A stretch of 64,000 nt of DNA from Paenibacillus assamensis DSM 18201 (GCF_000422445.1 NZ_KE383837.1:372001-436000); one strand, 5' to 3'; positions 38,301 through 47,328 are shown, numbered from the stretch's first letter. A program made the numbers and translations. Notes: generated by a model not told the origin, from the letters alone.

Positions 38301-39044
38301 CTATAGCTTTACATCTCCAAACAACACCCCTAAAGAAATAAATTGAGCTAATTCATTTGCACGCGCTAATGAGTGATGCGTTCCCGCATCTGTCCACCAA
38401 CCACGCAAAATATCATACGTCATCTTTTCTTTTTCAATATAGGCATTGTTTACATCCGTTATTTCTAGCTCACCTCGACTGGAAGGTTTTAACGTCTTAA
38501 TAATATCAAATACGTTGGAATCAAACATATATATACCTGTGACAGCATATTGGCTCTTAGGTTGTAACGGCTTCTCCTCAATTGCTACGATACGCTCTCC
38601 TTGCAGCTCTGCTACCCCATAACGTTGGGGATCATTAACCTCATGAAGCAGAATTTTAGCCCCTGAATTTTGTTCCTGAAACCTTTTAATATAGGAACTA
38701 ATATCACTGTCAAACACATTGTCCCCTAATAAAACAATAACGCGATCATTGCCAACAAAATGCTCTGCTAATAATAGAGCCTGTGCAATACCTCCCGCTT
38801 CCTCTTGTACTTTGTAGGTTAGGTTGAGTTCGAATTCGCTGCCGCTTCCTAACAAATTTACAATGTCCCCAACATGCTCTCTGCCTGAAACAATGAGTAT
38901 GTTATTCACTTGAGCCTGTTTCAACCTATAGATCGCATGGTATATCATTGGATATTTTCCAACGGGAAGCAGATGTTTGTTGGTTACTTTTGTAAGTGGA
39001 AAGAGCCGTGTTCCTAATCCCCCTGCCAAAATTACACCTTTCAA
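38301..39044 (-). CDS. Glucose-1-phosphate thymidylyltransferase-like enzyme (SpsI/RmlA short type)
   Basis: A 247-residue sugar-nucleotide pyrophosphorylase. GVILAGGLGTRLFPLTKVTN is the nucleotide-binding motif, with NKHLLPVGKYPMIYHAIYRL, LLGDNVFDSDI (metal-binding Asp), VTGIYMFDSNVFD, and RGELEITDVNNAYI. Length equals B. subtilis SpsI (246 residues), shorter than housekeeping RmlA (about 290), so a spore-coat polysaccharide role is possible. It stands alone without rmlBCD or other sps genes. RBS present before the ATG; terminator at 38213-38242. Confidence 0.85.
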   Translation of the reverse strand: MKGVILAGGLGTRLFPLTKVTNKHLLPVGKYPMIYHAIYRLKQAQVNNILIVSGREHVGDIVNLLGSGSEFELNLTYKVQEEAGGIAQALLLAEHFVGNDRVIVLLGDNVFDSDISSYIKRFQEQNSGAKILLHEVNDPQRYGVAELQGERIVAIEEKPLQPKSQYAVTGIYMFDSNVFDIIKTLKPSSRGELEITDVNNAYIEKEKMTYDILRGWWTDAGTHHSLARANELAQFISLGVLFGDVKL

Positions 39045-39213
39045 GCTGACTCCCCTCCGGACCTCATGAAAGCTATCGCTCAGTTAGACCATAAATGTAT
39101 GCAATCACTCATTCTGAATAAGAGTTCGTGAATTTGCAAAAATTAAATGATATTCTGTTTTTAATGTATGCAATAGAAATTTACATCATGCTACCCGTGA
39201 AGTAGCTATCTAT

Positions 39214-39711
39214 CTAACTATCCACCTTATTAGGTTTATACAAACTACTCACAAGCGTCTCCGCATAGCGCCCAATCCGTTTGCTTGCTTCCGCACGCAT
39301 ATAGTCCCGCGTAATAACAAAGCTATCCTCATACTGACGACAAACATAGCGATAGCGCACCATCTGCTCGTCTTTCTCCTCTTCCACCACACGGATATCT
39401 CTTTCCATTAGAGACCGCTTCACTTTCCGTAAATCCTCATAGATACTCCTAGCAAGCAGCTTCGCTACCTTTGTGTAAAGCGCTCGTAACGTCTCCGAGG
39501 ATCGCTCCATTTCAAGCGCTCTTCTCATAATAATCGAGTGCATAATGGGCAGCAGCACAAAGTCCTTCATCATATTCATTTCTTCCGTCGTTGGCCGACT
39601 CGGCTGCGCGGCAGCTTGTTGACCGAGCCTACGTTGGACGGACTCCTTATGCTGCGGCAGCATCATCCGGCTCGACTCCCACAGCCCGTTCTGTTCAAGC
39701 TTTTTACTCAT
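39214..39711 (-). CDS. YolD-like N-terminus joined to the SOS small-protein domain
   Basis: A 165-residue protein, last gene of the polymerase operon, overlapping the polymerase by four bases (ATGA). Residues 1-25 (KKLEQNGLWESSRMMLPQHK) repeat the start of Paenibacillus YolD-like proteins. Residues about 45-155 (MKDFVLLPIMHSIIM, RDIRVVEEEK, YVCRQYEDSFVITRDYMRAE) align with the proteins at 40979-41359 and 12034-12438. It thus looks like a fusion of the two kinds of small protein that accompany UvrX-type polymerases. Role presumed: modulating the polymerase; not shown. Confidence 0.72.
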   Translation of the reverse strand: MSKKLEQNGLWESSRMMLPQHKESVQRRLGQQAAAQPSRPTTEEMNMMKDFVLLPIMHSIIMRRALEMERSSETLRALYTKVAKLLARSIYEDLRKVKRSLMERDIRVVEEEKDEQMVRYRYVCRQYEDSFVITRDYMRAEASKRIGRYAETLVSSLYKPNKVDS

Positions 39712-40982
39712 TTATAATGTCCTCCAATCTTCAATGCTCGATCCCCAGCCTGCCCCGCGCTCGTCAGCGAGGAAGCCCTTACAATGGCTGCGCTTCCGTA
39801 GCGATTTTTAATCAAGTCCGTAGCCTTATCCAACGCTCTCGCCTTTATTTGATCTTCGAACAAGGTGAGCTGATATTCTTCATCGTCCTTTAGCTGGCTC
39901 AGCGTTATCCCGATACGGCGTACAGGCAGACGGTTCCAAAATTTATAAAAGAGCATCTTCACCGCTTCAAATACCGTATTCGTGTGATTCGTAGGGTCTA
40001 GCATTTTCATCTGCCGCGAAAATCCCGTCGGTGCTTCATAGGGGCTGCACATACAGCTCACCGAAACGACCGCGCCCATATACCCTTTGCGACGGCAGTC
40101 ACGGCACACTTCCTCCGTAAGCTCCAGCAAAATCGTTTCCACTTCCCATGGCTCGATATAGTCTCTAGGCAGGGTCATCATATGACCGACTGACTTGGGC
40201 GGCGTATCAAAGGTTCTCGGTGTAACTGGACTATCATCCAAGCCATTAGCGGTTCGCCACATGACCTCTGCCTGAATGTCGGACTGCTTGCCGAAGCGGG
40301 CTCGAAATTTCTCTTTCAGGCGCGGCAATGGTGTTCTCGCAATATCTCCAATCGTATGCATGCCAAGAAGGCTAAAATGAGCCGTCATCTTTGAGCCGAC
40401 ACCAAACATTTTGTTTACGGGCTGCGGCCACAGCAAGGTCTCGACTTCGGTTGGCGGCAGCGTGAAGATACCTTCTTTATTTTTTTTCGCCCATATATCT
40501 GTTGCGATTTTAGCTAATATTTTATTCGAGCTGATCCCGACTCTAACTCTGACTCCAGTTTGACTCAGCACCTTTTGCTGAATCTGTTTCGCCATCGTAA
40601 TCGGATCACCGAATAAATGCAGACTCGCCGAAACATCTAGAAACTGCTCATCGATACTAAATACCTCAACAAGATCGGTAAACTCCTCATAAATTTTCGT
40701 AATCATTAAGGAAACATCAATATAATGCTGCATGCGAGGACGCATCACGACGAGCTCAGGGCACTTGTTTAGTGCCTCTCCGAGACGATCAGCTGTACCA
40801 ATGCCAAAGCTTTTGGCAATTGGACATGCCGCTAAAATAATGCCCGACCGACGTTCCACCGATCCCGCTACAGCAACAGGCTTATTTTCGTATCCGGGAT
40901 GCTCCGCCTTTTCCACACTCGCATAGAAACTTTGACAATCCGCTAGGAAAATAACCTTTTCGCGTTCTCGACCTGTGCTCAT
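39708..40982 (-). CDS. Y-family translesion DNA polymerase (UvrX/YqjW type)
   Basis: A 424-residue polymerase. FLADCQSFYASVE has the first catalytic Asp, FSIDEQFLDVS the paired Asp-Glu; PVAVAGSVERRSGIILAACP and RVGISSNKILAKIATDIW are palm text. NKMFGVGSKMTAHFSLLGMH is the helix-hairpin-helix, and QLTLFED near the end is a beta-clamp binding motif. Closest in style to B. subtilis UvrX/YqjW rather than DinB. Middle gene of an SOS operon with four-base overlaps at both ends. LexA boxes at 41375-41423 control it. Error-prone bypass of DNA damage. Confidence 0.9.
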   Translation of the reverse strand: MSTGREREKVIFLADCQSFYASVEKAEHPGYENKPVAVAGSVERRSGIILAACPIAKSFGIGTADRLGEALNKCPELVVMRPRMQHYIDVSLMITKIYEEFTDLVEVFSIDEQFLDVSASLHLFGDPITMAKQIQQKVLSQTGVRVRVGISSNKILAKIATDIWAKKNKEGIFTLPPTEVETLLWPQPVNKMFGVGSKMTAHFSLLGMHTIGDIARTPLPRLKEKFRARFGKQSDIQAEVMWRTANGLDDSPVTPRTFDTPPKSVGHMMTLPRDYIEPWEVETILLELTEEVCRDCRRKGYMGAVVSVSCMCSPYEAPTGFSRQMKMLDPTNHTNTVFEAVKMLFYKFWNRLPVRRIGITLSQLKDDEEYQLTLFEDQIKARALDKATDLIKNRYGSAAIVRASSLTSAGQAGDRALKIGGHYK

Positions 40983-41359
40983 CTTACCCGCCCCTGTACG
41001 TTCATCAACATGGTCATTAACTCGGCTTTCACTAAGCCGCGCAGCATGGTGAAACGATGGACATAGCCCCGCACTTTGTATTCAATATCGATGCCTAATG
41101 CATTCATTTCTGTATTCAAAATTGTAATATTTCGCGCTCTCATCTTTGCCTTAAGCTTGCGCAGCTCAGGATAAATCGAATGTTCAACTTCTTTGAGATA
41201 GCCAAGAACGTGATGGTACACGATCTTGTTTTTGTACATCATCAGTTCTTCCATATCTCTTGCCAGCATATCCAGTAAAATGGGAAACAAGGTATACTCC
41301 TTAATCATTTGAATATCCTCTTCGGTTTCAATCATTGGATTCGTAGCAGCACTCATCAT
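40979..41359 (-). CDS. First gene of the SOS polymerase operon, small helical protein
   Basis: A 126-residue protein. IQMIKEYTLFPILLDMLARD is the N-terminal helix, RNITILNTEMNALGIDIEYK the middle and VRGYVHRFTMLRGLVKAELM the C-terminal block. It is clearly related by eye to 12034-12438 and to the C-terminal part of 39214-39711. No Cys, no membrane segment. GGAG 5 bases before the first of two ATGs. The gene overlaps the polymerase start by four bases. A DNA-binding or polymerase-accessory role is inferred from context only. Confidence 0.75.
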   Translation of the reverse strand: MMSAATNPMIETEEDIQMIKEYTLFPILLDMLARDMEELMMYKNKIVYHHVLGYLKEVEHSIYPELRKLKAKMRARNITILNTEMNALGIDIEYKVRGYVHRFTMLRGLVKAELMTMLMNVQGRVR

Positions 41360-41374
41360 CTCATCTCCAACATA

Positions 41375-41423
41375 CGAACGTATATTCTCTATATATTCGC
41401 ATTATACACCGAACGTGTGTTCT
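41375..41423 (-). promoter_or_regulatory. SOS promoter of the polymerase operon with two LexA boxes
   Basis: CGAAC-GTGT-GTTCT (41410-41423) lies just upstream of a perfect TATAAT (minus strand, 41406-41401), and CGAAC-GTAT-ATTCT (41375-41388) lies downstream of it. Box order and spacing (35 bases) parallel the promoter at 11941-11994 (32 bases). Confidence 0.82.
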
Positions 41424-41584
41424 TTATGCTAGTGAATTGCTGGTAATGTTTAATTGGACTATATATACGGCATATAAGTAAAAATGATCAGTACAATTTT
41501 CATGTAAAGGAATATAGATCACAAGACGCTTTCGCCTTGTAGTATACTAAAGGAGTTTACAGTTAAATATTGGGAGGTAAACTG

Positions 41585-43090
41585 ATGCACATGAAAACAC
41601 TAGCTCCTTACAAACGCTTAGTTTGCGGCTTAACAACGGCCTGCTTATTATTTTCGATGATACCGATATCAATTGGTTCAGCGTATACGGCTCATGTAAC
41701 GCCGCCTGCAACTTTGTCTACAAACATCTCTGCTGTGGCTTCTTCGCCTATGAACCATCTAACTGCGAAACAGCCAACGACAGCCGCTGAATTGCTTGAA
41801 TATGAAGCACAACAAGCGTATCAAGCAGCACACTACGCTTGGCCAGCTTTGGACAGGCTGTGGCCAGGTCTTCAATTTCAATTCCGTGTTATGCTCCTCA
41901 CCAATGGTGAGCAAACGTATGAAATTACGACGGAAGGCTATAAGCTTGTCGATCCATCCGATCCAAGATTACCGCTTGAAGTGTATTTTGATGGCCAGTA
42001 TGAGAGGTTAGACTGGAATGGCAAGCAAGCCTCTGCTATTTTTGTTGATAAGGATACACCACTACAAGAGCGATTCGAGCCTTATACAAGTACACCAGCA
42101 AGCTTTATGACGACTACCCATGAAATGTTTCATTTTTACGATCAACCGTCTTGGAATTTAAAAGATAACGTTAATTACCGTTCTCGTTCATCCGTCTATC
42201 CAGCCGATGCTAAGCCGCGAATCCAACGAGCTATGCTATTCCAAGCCTTGTACAAAGCCTATTCAGAACCTGCGCAAGCCGACAAGCATCTCGGGCATGC
42301 TGCTCATTGGAATGAGCAGTATAAACAGGACAATCCGGCTGAATACAAGCAAAGTGTAGAGTTTGATCTTACAGAAGGCACTGCCATGTATATTGACAAA
42401 ATGGCTGACATGTATGGAGCATTTAAAGGAAGTGCGCCAACGGAGCAAATACGCCATTATTTATCCAAGCAGTATACAGATATTAAGACAAACGAATTTA
42501 TTACCTTTGATACGGAATCCTATATTATTGGCAGCTTGTCAGCATTGTTATTGGATACCCTAAATAAAGACTGGAAGAAGTCAGCATCAGAGGGCAACTC
42601 TCCCATTGATCTACTTTTGAACCGTATTACACCAGTAGCGCAACCATTCGATGAACAGATTAAAACTGGGCTGGAGACCACAATTGCAAATTTAAACGCA
42701 AAACGTGCCGTTGCACTGGACCCGCTGAAAAAAGGACTGGATGACAAGAAAATACCGATATTATTGATTCCACGGACTGTAAAGGGCACCACATTTAGCA
42801 CAACTGGGTTTATTACATTAAAGGGTTACGAACAAGGCACGGTTATTATGGATATGTCCAACAACTACACAACGAGTGCTGGAAAGCTGGAGCTGACTAA
42901 GCGAGCGATGCTGAGAATGTACTCTGGAGAAGAAAATGAAAAAGGAGACTATTTGATTACTCCTTTGCACACGGGCGAATATGTACGAACCGGAGACATC
43001 CTTACCTTTGATCAAAACGGCTTGAAAGGTACAGTTAAGGTGAAAACAGTGAAGTATGATGGACGCGAAGCCTTTATCGTGCTGCCATAA
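41585..43090 (+). CDS. Secreted HExxH zinc metallopeptidase, putative
   Basis: A 501-residue exported protein. Signal peptide: basic N-terminus, LVCGLTTACLLFSMIPISIG and cleavage near SAYTA. The zinc motif HEMFH is in TTHEMFHFYDQ (about residue 180), and VEFDLTEGTAMYIDKMADM about 80 residues on offers the third ligand Glu, a gluzincin pattern. The C-terminal 120 residues are beta-rich. Peptidase family not identified. GGGAGG 7 bases before the ATG at 41585. Divergent from the SOS operon. Confidence 0.75.
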   Translation: MHMKTLAPYKRLVCGLTTACLLFSMIPISIGSAYTAHVTPPATLSTNISAVASSPMNHLTAKQPTTAAELLEYEAQQAYQAAHYAWPALDRLWPGLQFQFRVMLLTNGEQTYEITTEGYKLVDPSDPRLPLEVYFDGQYERLDWNGKQASAIFVDKDTPLQERFEPYTSTPASFMTTTHEMFHFYDQPSWNLKDNVNYRSRSSVYPADAKPRIQRAMLFQALYKAYSEPAQADKHLGHAAHWNEQYKQDNPAEYKQSVEFDLTEGTAMYIDKMADMYGAFKGSAPTEQIRHYLSKQYTDIKTNEFITFDTESYIIGSLSALLLDTLNKDWKKSASEGNSPIDLLLNRITPVAQPFDEQIKTGLETTIANLNAKRAVALDPLKKGLDDKKIPILLIPRTVKGTTFSTTGFITLKGYEQGTVIMDMSNNYTTSAGKLELTKRAMLRMYSGEENEKGDYLITPLHTGEYVRTGDILTFDQNGLKGTVKVKTVKYDGREAFIVLP

Positions 43091-43248
43091 TTAATACTTG
43101 GACGAAAGAAATCCCAGCCACACTTGCGACTTGACGATCCTACTCCACGTACTTCAATGCTACAGAACAGAGAGCCGAATCTAATCGACTCTCTGCTTTG
43201 CTTGCGCACATTTGACACGGAAAACAGGAATGGCTATGATGGGCTCAT

Positions 43249-44481
43249 TCATTTCTGTGAAGTTTTCTTATTTTTAGATGAATCAAACACTAACGAAGGT
43301 ATTTGAGCATGTAATTTTGAAATCACTTCTAATCCATGTGTCAATTGTCCAGCAGTAAAATAATTATTGCTAATGGTTAACATCTTCTTCCCACCTAAAG
43401 TACCTACCGTATGGGATACGGTACCGTGAATTCCTCCACTATGTCCCCACACTGTGGTTCCATTTGATAACTTTATCTCCTTAATGCCCAGACCGTAGCG
43501 CATGCCCGGTGCTGCTTCCACAGTGTCAAGCATTTCCTTCATCTGTTTAGGCTTCAGTAAATCGCCAGCTAGCAGCTTGGTGAAGAAACGGTTTAAATCA
43601 CCGGCTGTCGATATCATTTCACCCGAAGCACCAGCAATGGCTGGATTTAGTTCCGTAATGTCTCGGAGCTTCTTATCGCCCGTACTATAGTAATTTCTAG
43701 CATGAGGTTTTGGCAGCTTAGATGAAGTACCTGGAACCAAAGTGTTCTTCAAACCGAGCGGTTTAATCAATCGTTCTGTAATTTGCTCCGCGTATGTGTC
43801 ACCGGTTACTTTTTCAATAATTAAACCGGCTAGCACGTAGTTGGTATTGGAATAGCTGAATTTCGTCCCCGGTTCAAATAAAGGCTTCTGCTTCAACCCG
43901 GATTCTACATGCTCAACATCCGAATAGCTCTTAAAAGGTTGTTCAAAACTTCTCTTCATAAAGTGCTCAGCATTCGTGTAGTCGGCAATGCCACTCGTAT
44001 GATTAAGCAATTGGCGAACAGTGATCTTATTGCTGTCGTAGCCATTGCCTTGTACCACACCAGGGAGCCACTTTTCAATCGAGTCATCCAAGCTCAGTTT
44101 GCCTTCCCCTACTAATTGCAGTACAACTGTAGCGGTGAACGTCTTCGTTATACTCCCAATGCGAAAATGAAAGTTGGGCTGCATCTTGTCGTTTGCAACG
44201 ATACTGCTCTTCCCCGTTGCATATTCCCACTTCACTCCATCATGCTGCGTTTGGATGATCATGCCCGGTACTCCTTGCTTGATTGCACCATCCATCAGCT
44301 TCTTGATTGCAGCTTGATTTTGCTTGGATGTCGCAGATATTTCAGTAGTATGCTTTTTCGCAACCATTGTACGATTAGACTGGTCAGCAAGGGCTGCGGA
44401 AACCCCTCCATTCGCATACAAAAGCGTTGTCCCTGTCATCATAACTGCCAAACTAAGCATCAGCATTTTTTTCGTATTCAT
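43249..44481 (-). CDS. Secreted beta-lactamase-fold serine hydrolase (DD-peptidase-like)
   Basis: A 410-residue class-C beta-lactamase/DD-peptidase family protein with signal peptide (MLMLSLAVMMTGTTLLYANG). The catalytic SxxK is in RIGSITKTFTA, YxN in KFSYSNTNYVLAG, and the third motif in WGHSGGIHGTV. Likely D-alanyl-D-alanine carboxypeptidase or esterase at the cell surface. Start at the ATG 44481 with GGAGAAG upstream. The promoter region carries an array of TGTCAT/ATGACA elements (44549-44606). Confidence 0.85.
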   Translation of the reverse strand: MNTKKMLMLSLAVMMTGTTLLYANGGVSAALADQSNRTMVAKKHTTEISATSKQNQAAIKKLMDGAIKQGVPGMIIQTQHDGVKWEYATGKSSIVANDKMQPNFHFRIGSITKTFTATVVLQLVGEGKLSLDDSIEKWLPGVVQGNGYDSNKITVRQLLNHTSGIADYTNAEHFMKRSFEQPFKSYSDVEHVESGLKQKPLFEPGTKFSYSNTNYVLAGLIIEKVTGDTYAEQITERLIKPLGLKNTLVPGTSSKLPKPHARNYYSTGDKKLRDITELNPAIAGASGEMISTAGDLNRFFTKLLAGDLLKPKQMKEMLDTVEAAPGMRYGLGIKEIKLSNGTTVWGHSGGIHGTVSHTVGTLGGKKMLTISNNYFTAGQLTHGLEVISKLHAQIPSLVFDSSKNKKTSQK

Positions 44482-44548
44482 AGTCACTTCTCCTCAATCG
44501 CTAATATTATATTCGTGCCTCAGTACGCCCTTAGATTAAGCTTCAGCG

Positions 44549-44606
44549 TGTCATATTGCATAGCGACGAACTGTCATCACTAGGTATGACACACTGTCAT
44601 ATGACA
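44549..44606. promoter_or_regulatory. Array of TGTCAT / ATGACA half sites
   Basis: TGTCAT at 44549, 44572 and 44595, and ATGACA at 44586 and 44601. The last pair makes the perfect palindrome TGTCATATGACA (44595-44606). This dense arrangement upstream of the serine hydrolase suggests an operator; no regulator is identified. Confidence 0.5.
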
Positions 44607-44721
44607 TGAGCAATAAGGATGGAACAACGAACAACAACCCGTTCACAACATATTTAACTTCTTCAACTGTCAGAATAGATTGTAGGACGAATGGGATAGT
44701 GGTAGACTTTTTTATAGAGTC

Positions 44722-44778
44722 GCCACCTTTCGGTTCGTTTGTAGGGGTACAAACATTTACCGGGTTGGTGGCTTTTTT
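44722..44778 (+). terminator. Nested hairpin with six-T tail upstream of the SRAP gene
   Basis: GCCACC (44722-44727) pairs with GGTGGC (44767-44772). Inside lie a CGGT/ACCG pairing and a perfect GTTTGT/ACAAAC stem. TTTTTT follows. As no plus-strand gene precedes it, it may end a leader or small RNA. Confidence 0.6.
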
Positions 44779-44845
44779 CAACTTGTACTTAGAAAATAAC
44801 ACGAGTACTCCAACAATCTATACTACTTACAAGGAGGGAAGCATC

Positions 44846-45544
44846 ATGTGCGGACGCTATACATTAACCGTGACGTGGGAGGAACTACTTGCCTACTATA
44901 AGCTTGAACGGGATATCGGACTCCCTCCCTTGCATGAACCGCGATACAATATTGCCCCAGGACAAATGGTACCCGCCATTATTCATGACGGAAGCAAGCT
45001 GCGACTAGGTCCTTTGCGTTGGGGACTCGTCCCTTCGTGGGCCAAAGATGATAAGATGAGCTGGCGCACCATTAATGCTCGTGCGGAGACGCTTACAGAC
45101 AAGCCTGCCTTTCGCATTCCTTTTCAACGTAAACGCTGTATCATCCCTGCTGACGGCTTCTACGAGTGGAAACGAGTCACCAACAATGACAAGCAGCCGA
45201 TGCGTATCGTACCACGTGATGGAGGGCTGCTGCATTTAGCTGGTTTATACGATACATGGCAGGATGAGCAAGGCAAGCGTATTAGCACCTGTACCATTGT
45301 TACAACGACACCGAATCGAGTGATGGAAGAGGTTCATGATCGCATGCCCGTCATTTTAAGCGAGCAGCAGCTGCCACTATGGCTGGAGCGAAATGAAACC
45401 GATGTCCAGCAGCTTCAATCGCTGCTAGCCCCTTGTCCGAATGAATGGCTGACTATGTACCCTGTCGATTCTATGGTCGGAAATGTAAGCAATGATTCAC
45501 CAGCGTGCATCGAACCAACTGAAACTCCGCCAATGCTGTTTTAG
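44846..45544 (+). CDS. SRAP-domain protein (YedK/HMCES family)
   Basis: A 232-residue SRAP protein. MCGRYT gives the catalytic Cys2 once Met is removed. APGQMVPAI, RWGLVPSWAKD, TINARAETL (the Asn), DGFYEWKR (the Glu) and VHDRMPVIL (the His) complete the set. The family crosslinks to abasic sites in single-stranded DNA to protect them. AAGGAGGGA precedes the ATG at 44846; a longer frame from 44606 is rejected. The upstream hairpin with T-tail could attenuate expression. Confidence 0.93.
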   Translation: MCGRYTLTVTWEELLAYYKLERDIGLPPLHEPRYNIAPGQMVPAIIHDGSKLRLGPLRWGLVPSWAKDDKMSWRTINARAETLTDKPAFRIPFQRKRCIIPADGFYEWKRVTNNDKQPMRIVPRDGGLLHLAGLYDTWQDEQGKRISTCTIVTTTPNRVMEEVHDRMPVILSEQQLPLWLERNETDVQQLQSLLAPCPNEWLTMYPVDSMVGNVSNDSPACIEPTETPPMLF

Positions 45545-45698
45545 CTCTGTTCATACTGTCTTGTCTTATTGTCTGTTAAGACCGTATAAATTGTACCTTT
45601 TACCCGTCATCAAGCCGTTATCCAACATCCCTGACAAGCATACATTGTTAGTAGTGAGTTCGCAGGACATCCTGCCTATTCACAAGGAGGAAAGAGAG

Positions 45699-46727
45699 AT
45701 GAGACATAACGGCTTTACAACTAAAGACATTGACGATCTTTTAGCACAGCTTGTCCCTGAGGGCAGCCCTGCCTGCTTGTCTGTTGCGTTGTGGAAACAT
45801 AACCGCATTGCTTATCAATATATAAAGGGTACCTATGCATCCGTACGTTCATGGCGAGATATTACACCCAGCACCCCTTTCAATATCGGTTCAATTACGA
45901 AAGTAATCACTTCCCTAGTTATGCTGCGTATGGAAGAACGCAACCTACTATCCGTACAGGACAAGATTGTCGACTATTTGCCGACTTTCCCTCACGATGA
46001 TGTAACGATTGAGCAAATGATGACTCATTCAGGGGGATATGAAACCATACAAACTGTACTATGGCCCAAATGGAATGAGAGTATGGTGAAGTTTGCAGCT
46101 CAACTGGGGCCTTTGCTGCAGCGGAAATACGAGCCTGGCACAAGGACCTGCTACTTTCCGCACAGCCATTTTTTTCTCATGCAAATTATCGAAAAAGTAA
46201 GTGGACAAAAGATTGAGCGAATTGCTCATCGCGAGCTATTTCAACCGTTAAATATGAAGCATACCACCTATGACATGAGAAGGTTCAAACCTAGAACCTA
46301 TGTGCTCCCATGCACATTGTATCTAGAAGAAGGAGATTTACGGTATGATCGTCTCCGGATAACCGGCGACAGCAACCTGTACTCAACTACGCATGATTTA
46401 CTTAAGCTTGCTCAAGCTTTATTGAATCCATATGGAAAGACCCCTTTATCCCAATCACTTATCGATCGAGCACTGGGCAATGAAGCATTCAAACAACCAC
46501 ATGCACATACTTCTGTATTTTTCAAAAAAGGAGACGTTGCCCTCTTCCCTTTCTTCTCAAAAAGCCATTCTCCTGCTGTAGTTGGACATACTGGCTTTAC
46601 AGGTTGTATGTTCTGGATTGACCCTGAGCAAGAAATAGCGGGCACGATACTAAGCAATATGCCGCCATTTAACGATGCAGCCGTGTATGCTAACCTCAAT
46701 GAAATTTTATTGCATTGGAAAGAATAA
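45699..46727 (+). CDS. Cytoplasmic-type beta-lactamase-fold serine hydrolase
   Basis: A 342-residue class-C fold hydrolase without signal peptide. SxxK is in FNIGSITKVITS and the third motif in VVGHTGFTGCMF; the tyrosine motif is less clear (CYFPHSHFF). LKLAQALLNPYGKTPLSQSL is typical family text. AAGGAGG 9 bases before the ATG at 45699; the longer frame overlapping SRAP is rejected. Its 3' end overlaps the convergent DUF1796 gene by 32 bases. Substrate unknown. Confidence 0.8.
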   Translation: MRHNGFTTKDIDDLLAQLVPEGSPACLSVALWKHNRIAYQYIKGTYASVRSWRDITPSTPFNIGSITKVITSLVMLRMEERNLLSVQDKIVDYLPTFPHDDVTIEQMMTHSGGYETIQTVLWPKWNESMVKFAAQLGPLLQRKYEPGTRTCYFPHSHFFLMQIIEKVSGQKIERIAHRELFQPLNMKHTTYDMRRFKPRTYVLPCTLYLEEGDLRYDRLRITGDSNLYSTTHDLLKLAQALLNPYGKTPLSQSLIDRALGNEAFKQPHAHTSVFFKKGDVALFPFFSKSHSPAVVGHTGFTGCMFWIDPEQEIAGTILSNMPPFNDAAVYANLNEILLHWKE

Positions 46728-47328
46728 TGCCTCGCAGAACTTCATCCCATAATGGCTTTATCTCAACCTCCAAAGGCATACGGATTGCACATACTCGTTC
46801 AAGTGAGCATGGTTCTTCAACCATTTCATATTTTTCTCCGTTATTAATGAGCAAAATATGAAAATTCCCACGAACGAGATGAGACAGGACGGATTCTAAT
46901 TGCTGAACCTCGTCCATCGTACCATGCAAACGCACAAACAATAGACGATATCCGGAGTCACAAATATGGAGGAATCGAGTAATTCTCCGAATGAGTTTCT
47001 CGTGGAACACAGGGTAAGCATTGAGATCATGTTTCATAGTACTCCAATCTAAAGCCAAATCATGCACTAACGTAACTTTATAGTTCAAGTCATACAGCAG
47101 TTGTTCACCAGAATCTTGTTTAACAAACGTCAAATTTGAAGGAGACATAAAGTTTTGAAACCTCAGCTCAAGTAACTTGCATACATGCGGCAGTGATGGC
47201 GACAGCATCCAATCCAACACGCCACTGCAAGGGCGCAACCCATGTTCTCTCAACTGAATAGCCCCTAAACACTTGCTTCCTAAGCTAAATACACCGTCAT
47301 AAACCCCTCGAATCTGATCTAATCTCAC
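46696..47328 (-). CDS. DUF1796-family protein
   Basis: A 210-residue protein of the DUF1796 (putative papain-like peptidase) family. YDGVFSLGSKCLGAIQLREH has the conserved SLGxxC with the presumed nucleophile Cys, GVLDWMLSPSLPHVCKLLEL and RFQNFM follow. A late LLFVRLHGTMDEVQQLE adds the family's second half. GTG start with GGAGGG upstream. No activity has been established for the family as far as I know. Confidence 0.8.
   Translation of the reverse strand: MRLDQIRGVYDGVFSLGSKCLGAIQLREHGLRPCSGVLDWMLSPSLPHVCKLLELRFQNFMSPSNLTFVKQDSGEQLLYDLNYKVTLVHDLALDWSTMKHDLNAYPVFHEKLIRRITRFLHICDSGYRLLFVRLHGTMDEVQQLESVLSHLVRGNFHILLINNGEKYEMVEEPCSLERVCAIRMPLEVEIKPLWDEVLRGIILSNAIKFH

Larger units (their letters stand above)
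44488..44845. other. Divergent intergenic region with repeat array and structured terminator
   Basis: Between the leftward serine hydrolase and the rightward SRAP gene. It holds the TGTCAT array (44549-44606) and a nested hairpin with a T-tail (44722-44778) some 67 bases before the SRAP start. Frames through it are chance. Confidence 0.6.

Noticed and set aside
44606-44845. 80-codon extension of the SRAP gene
   Set aside because: SRAP needs Cys at position 2 exposed after Met removal; MCGRYT at 44846 has a strong ribosome binding site.
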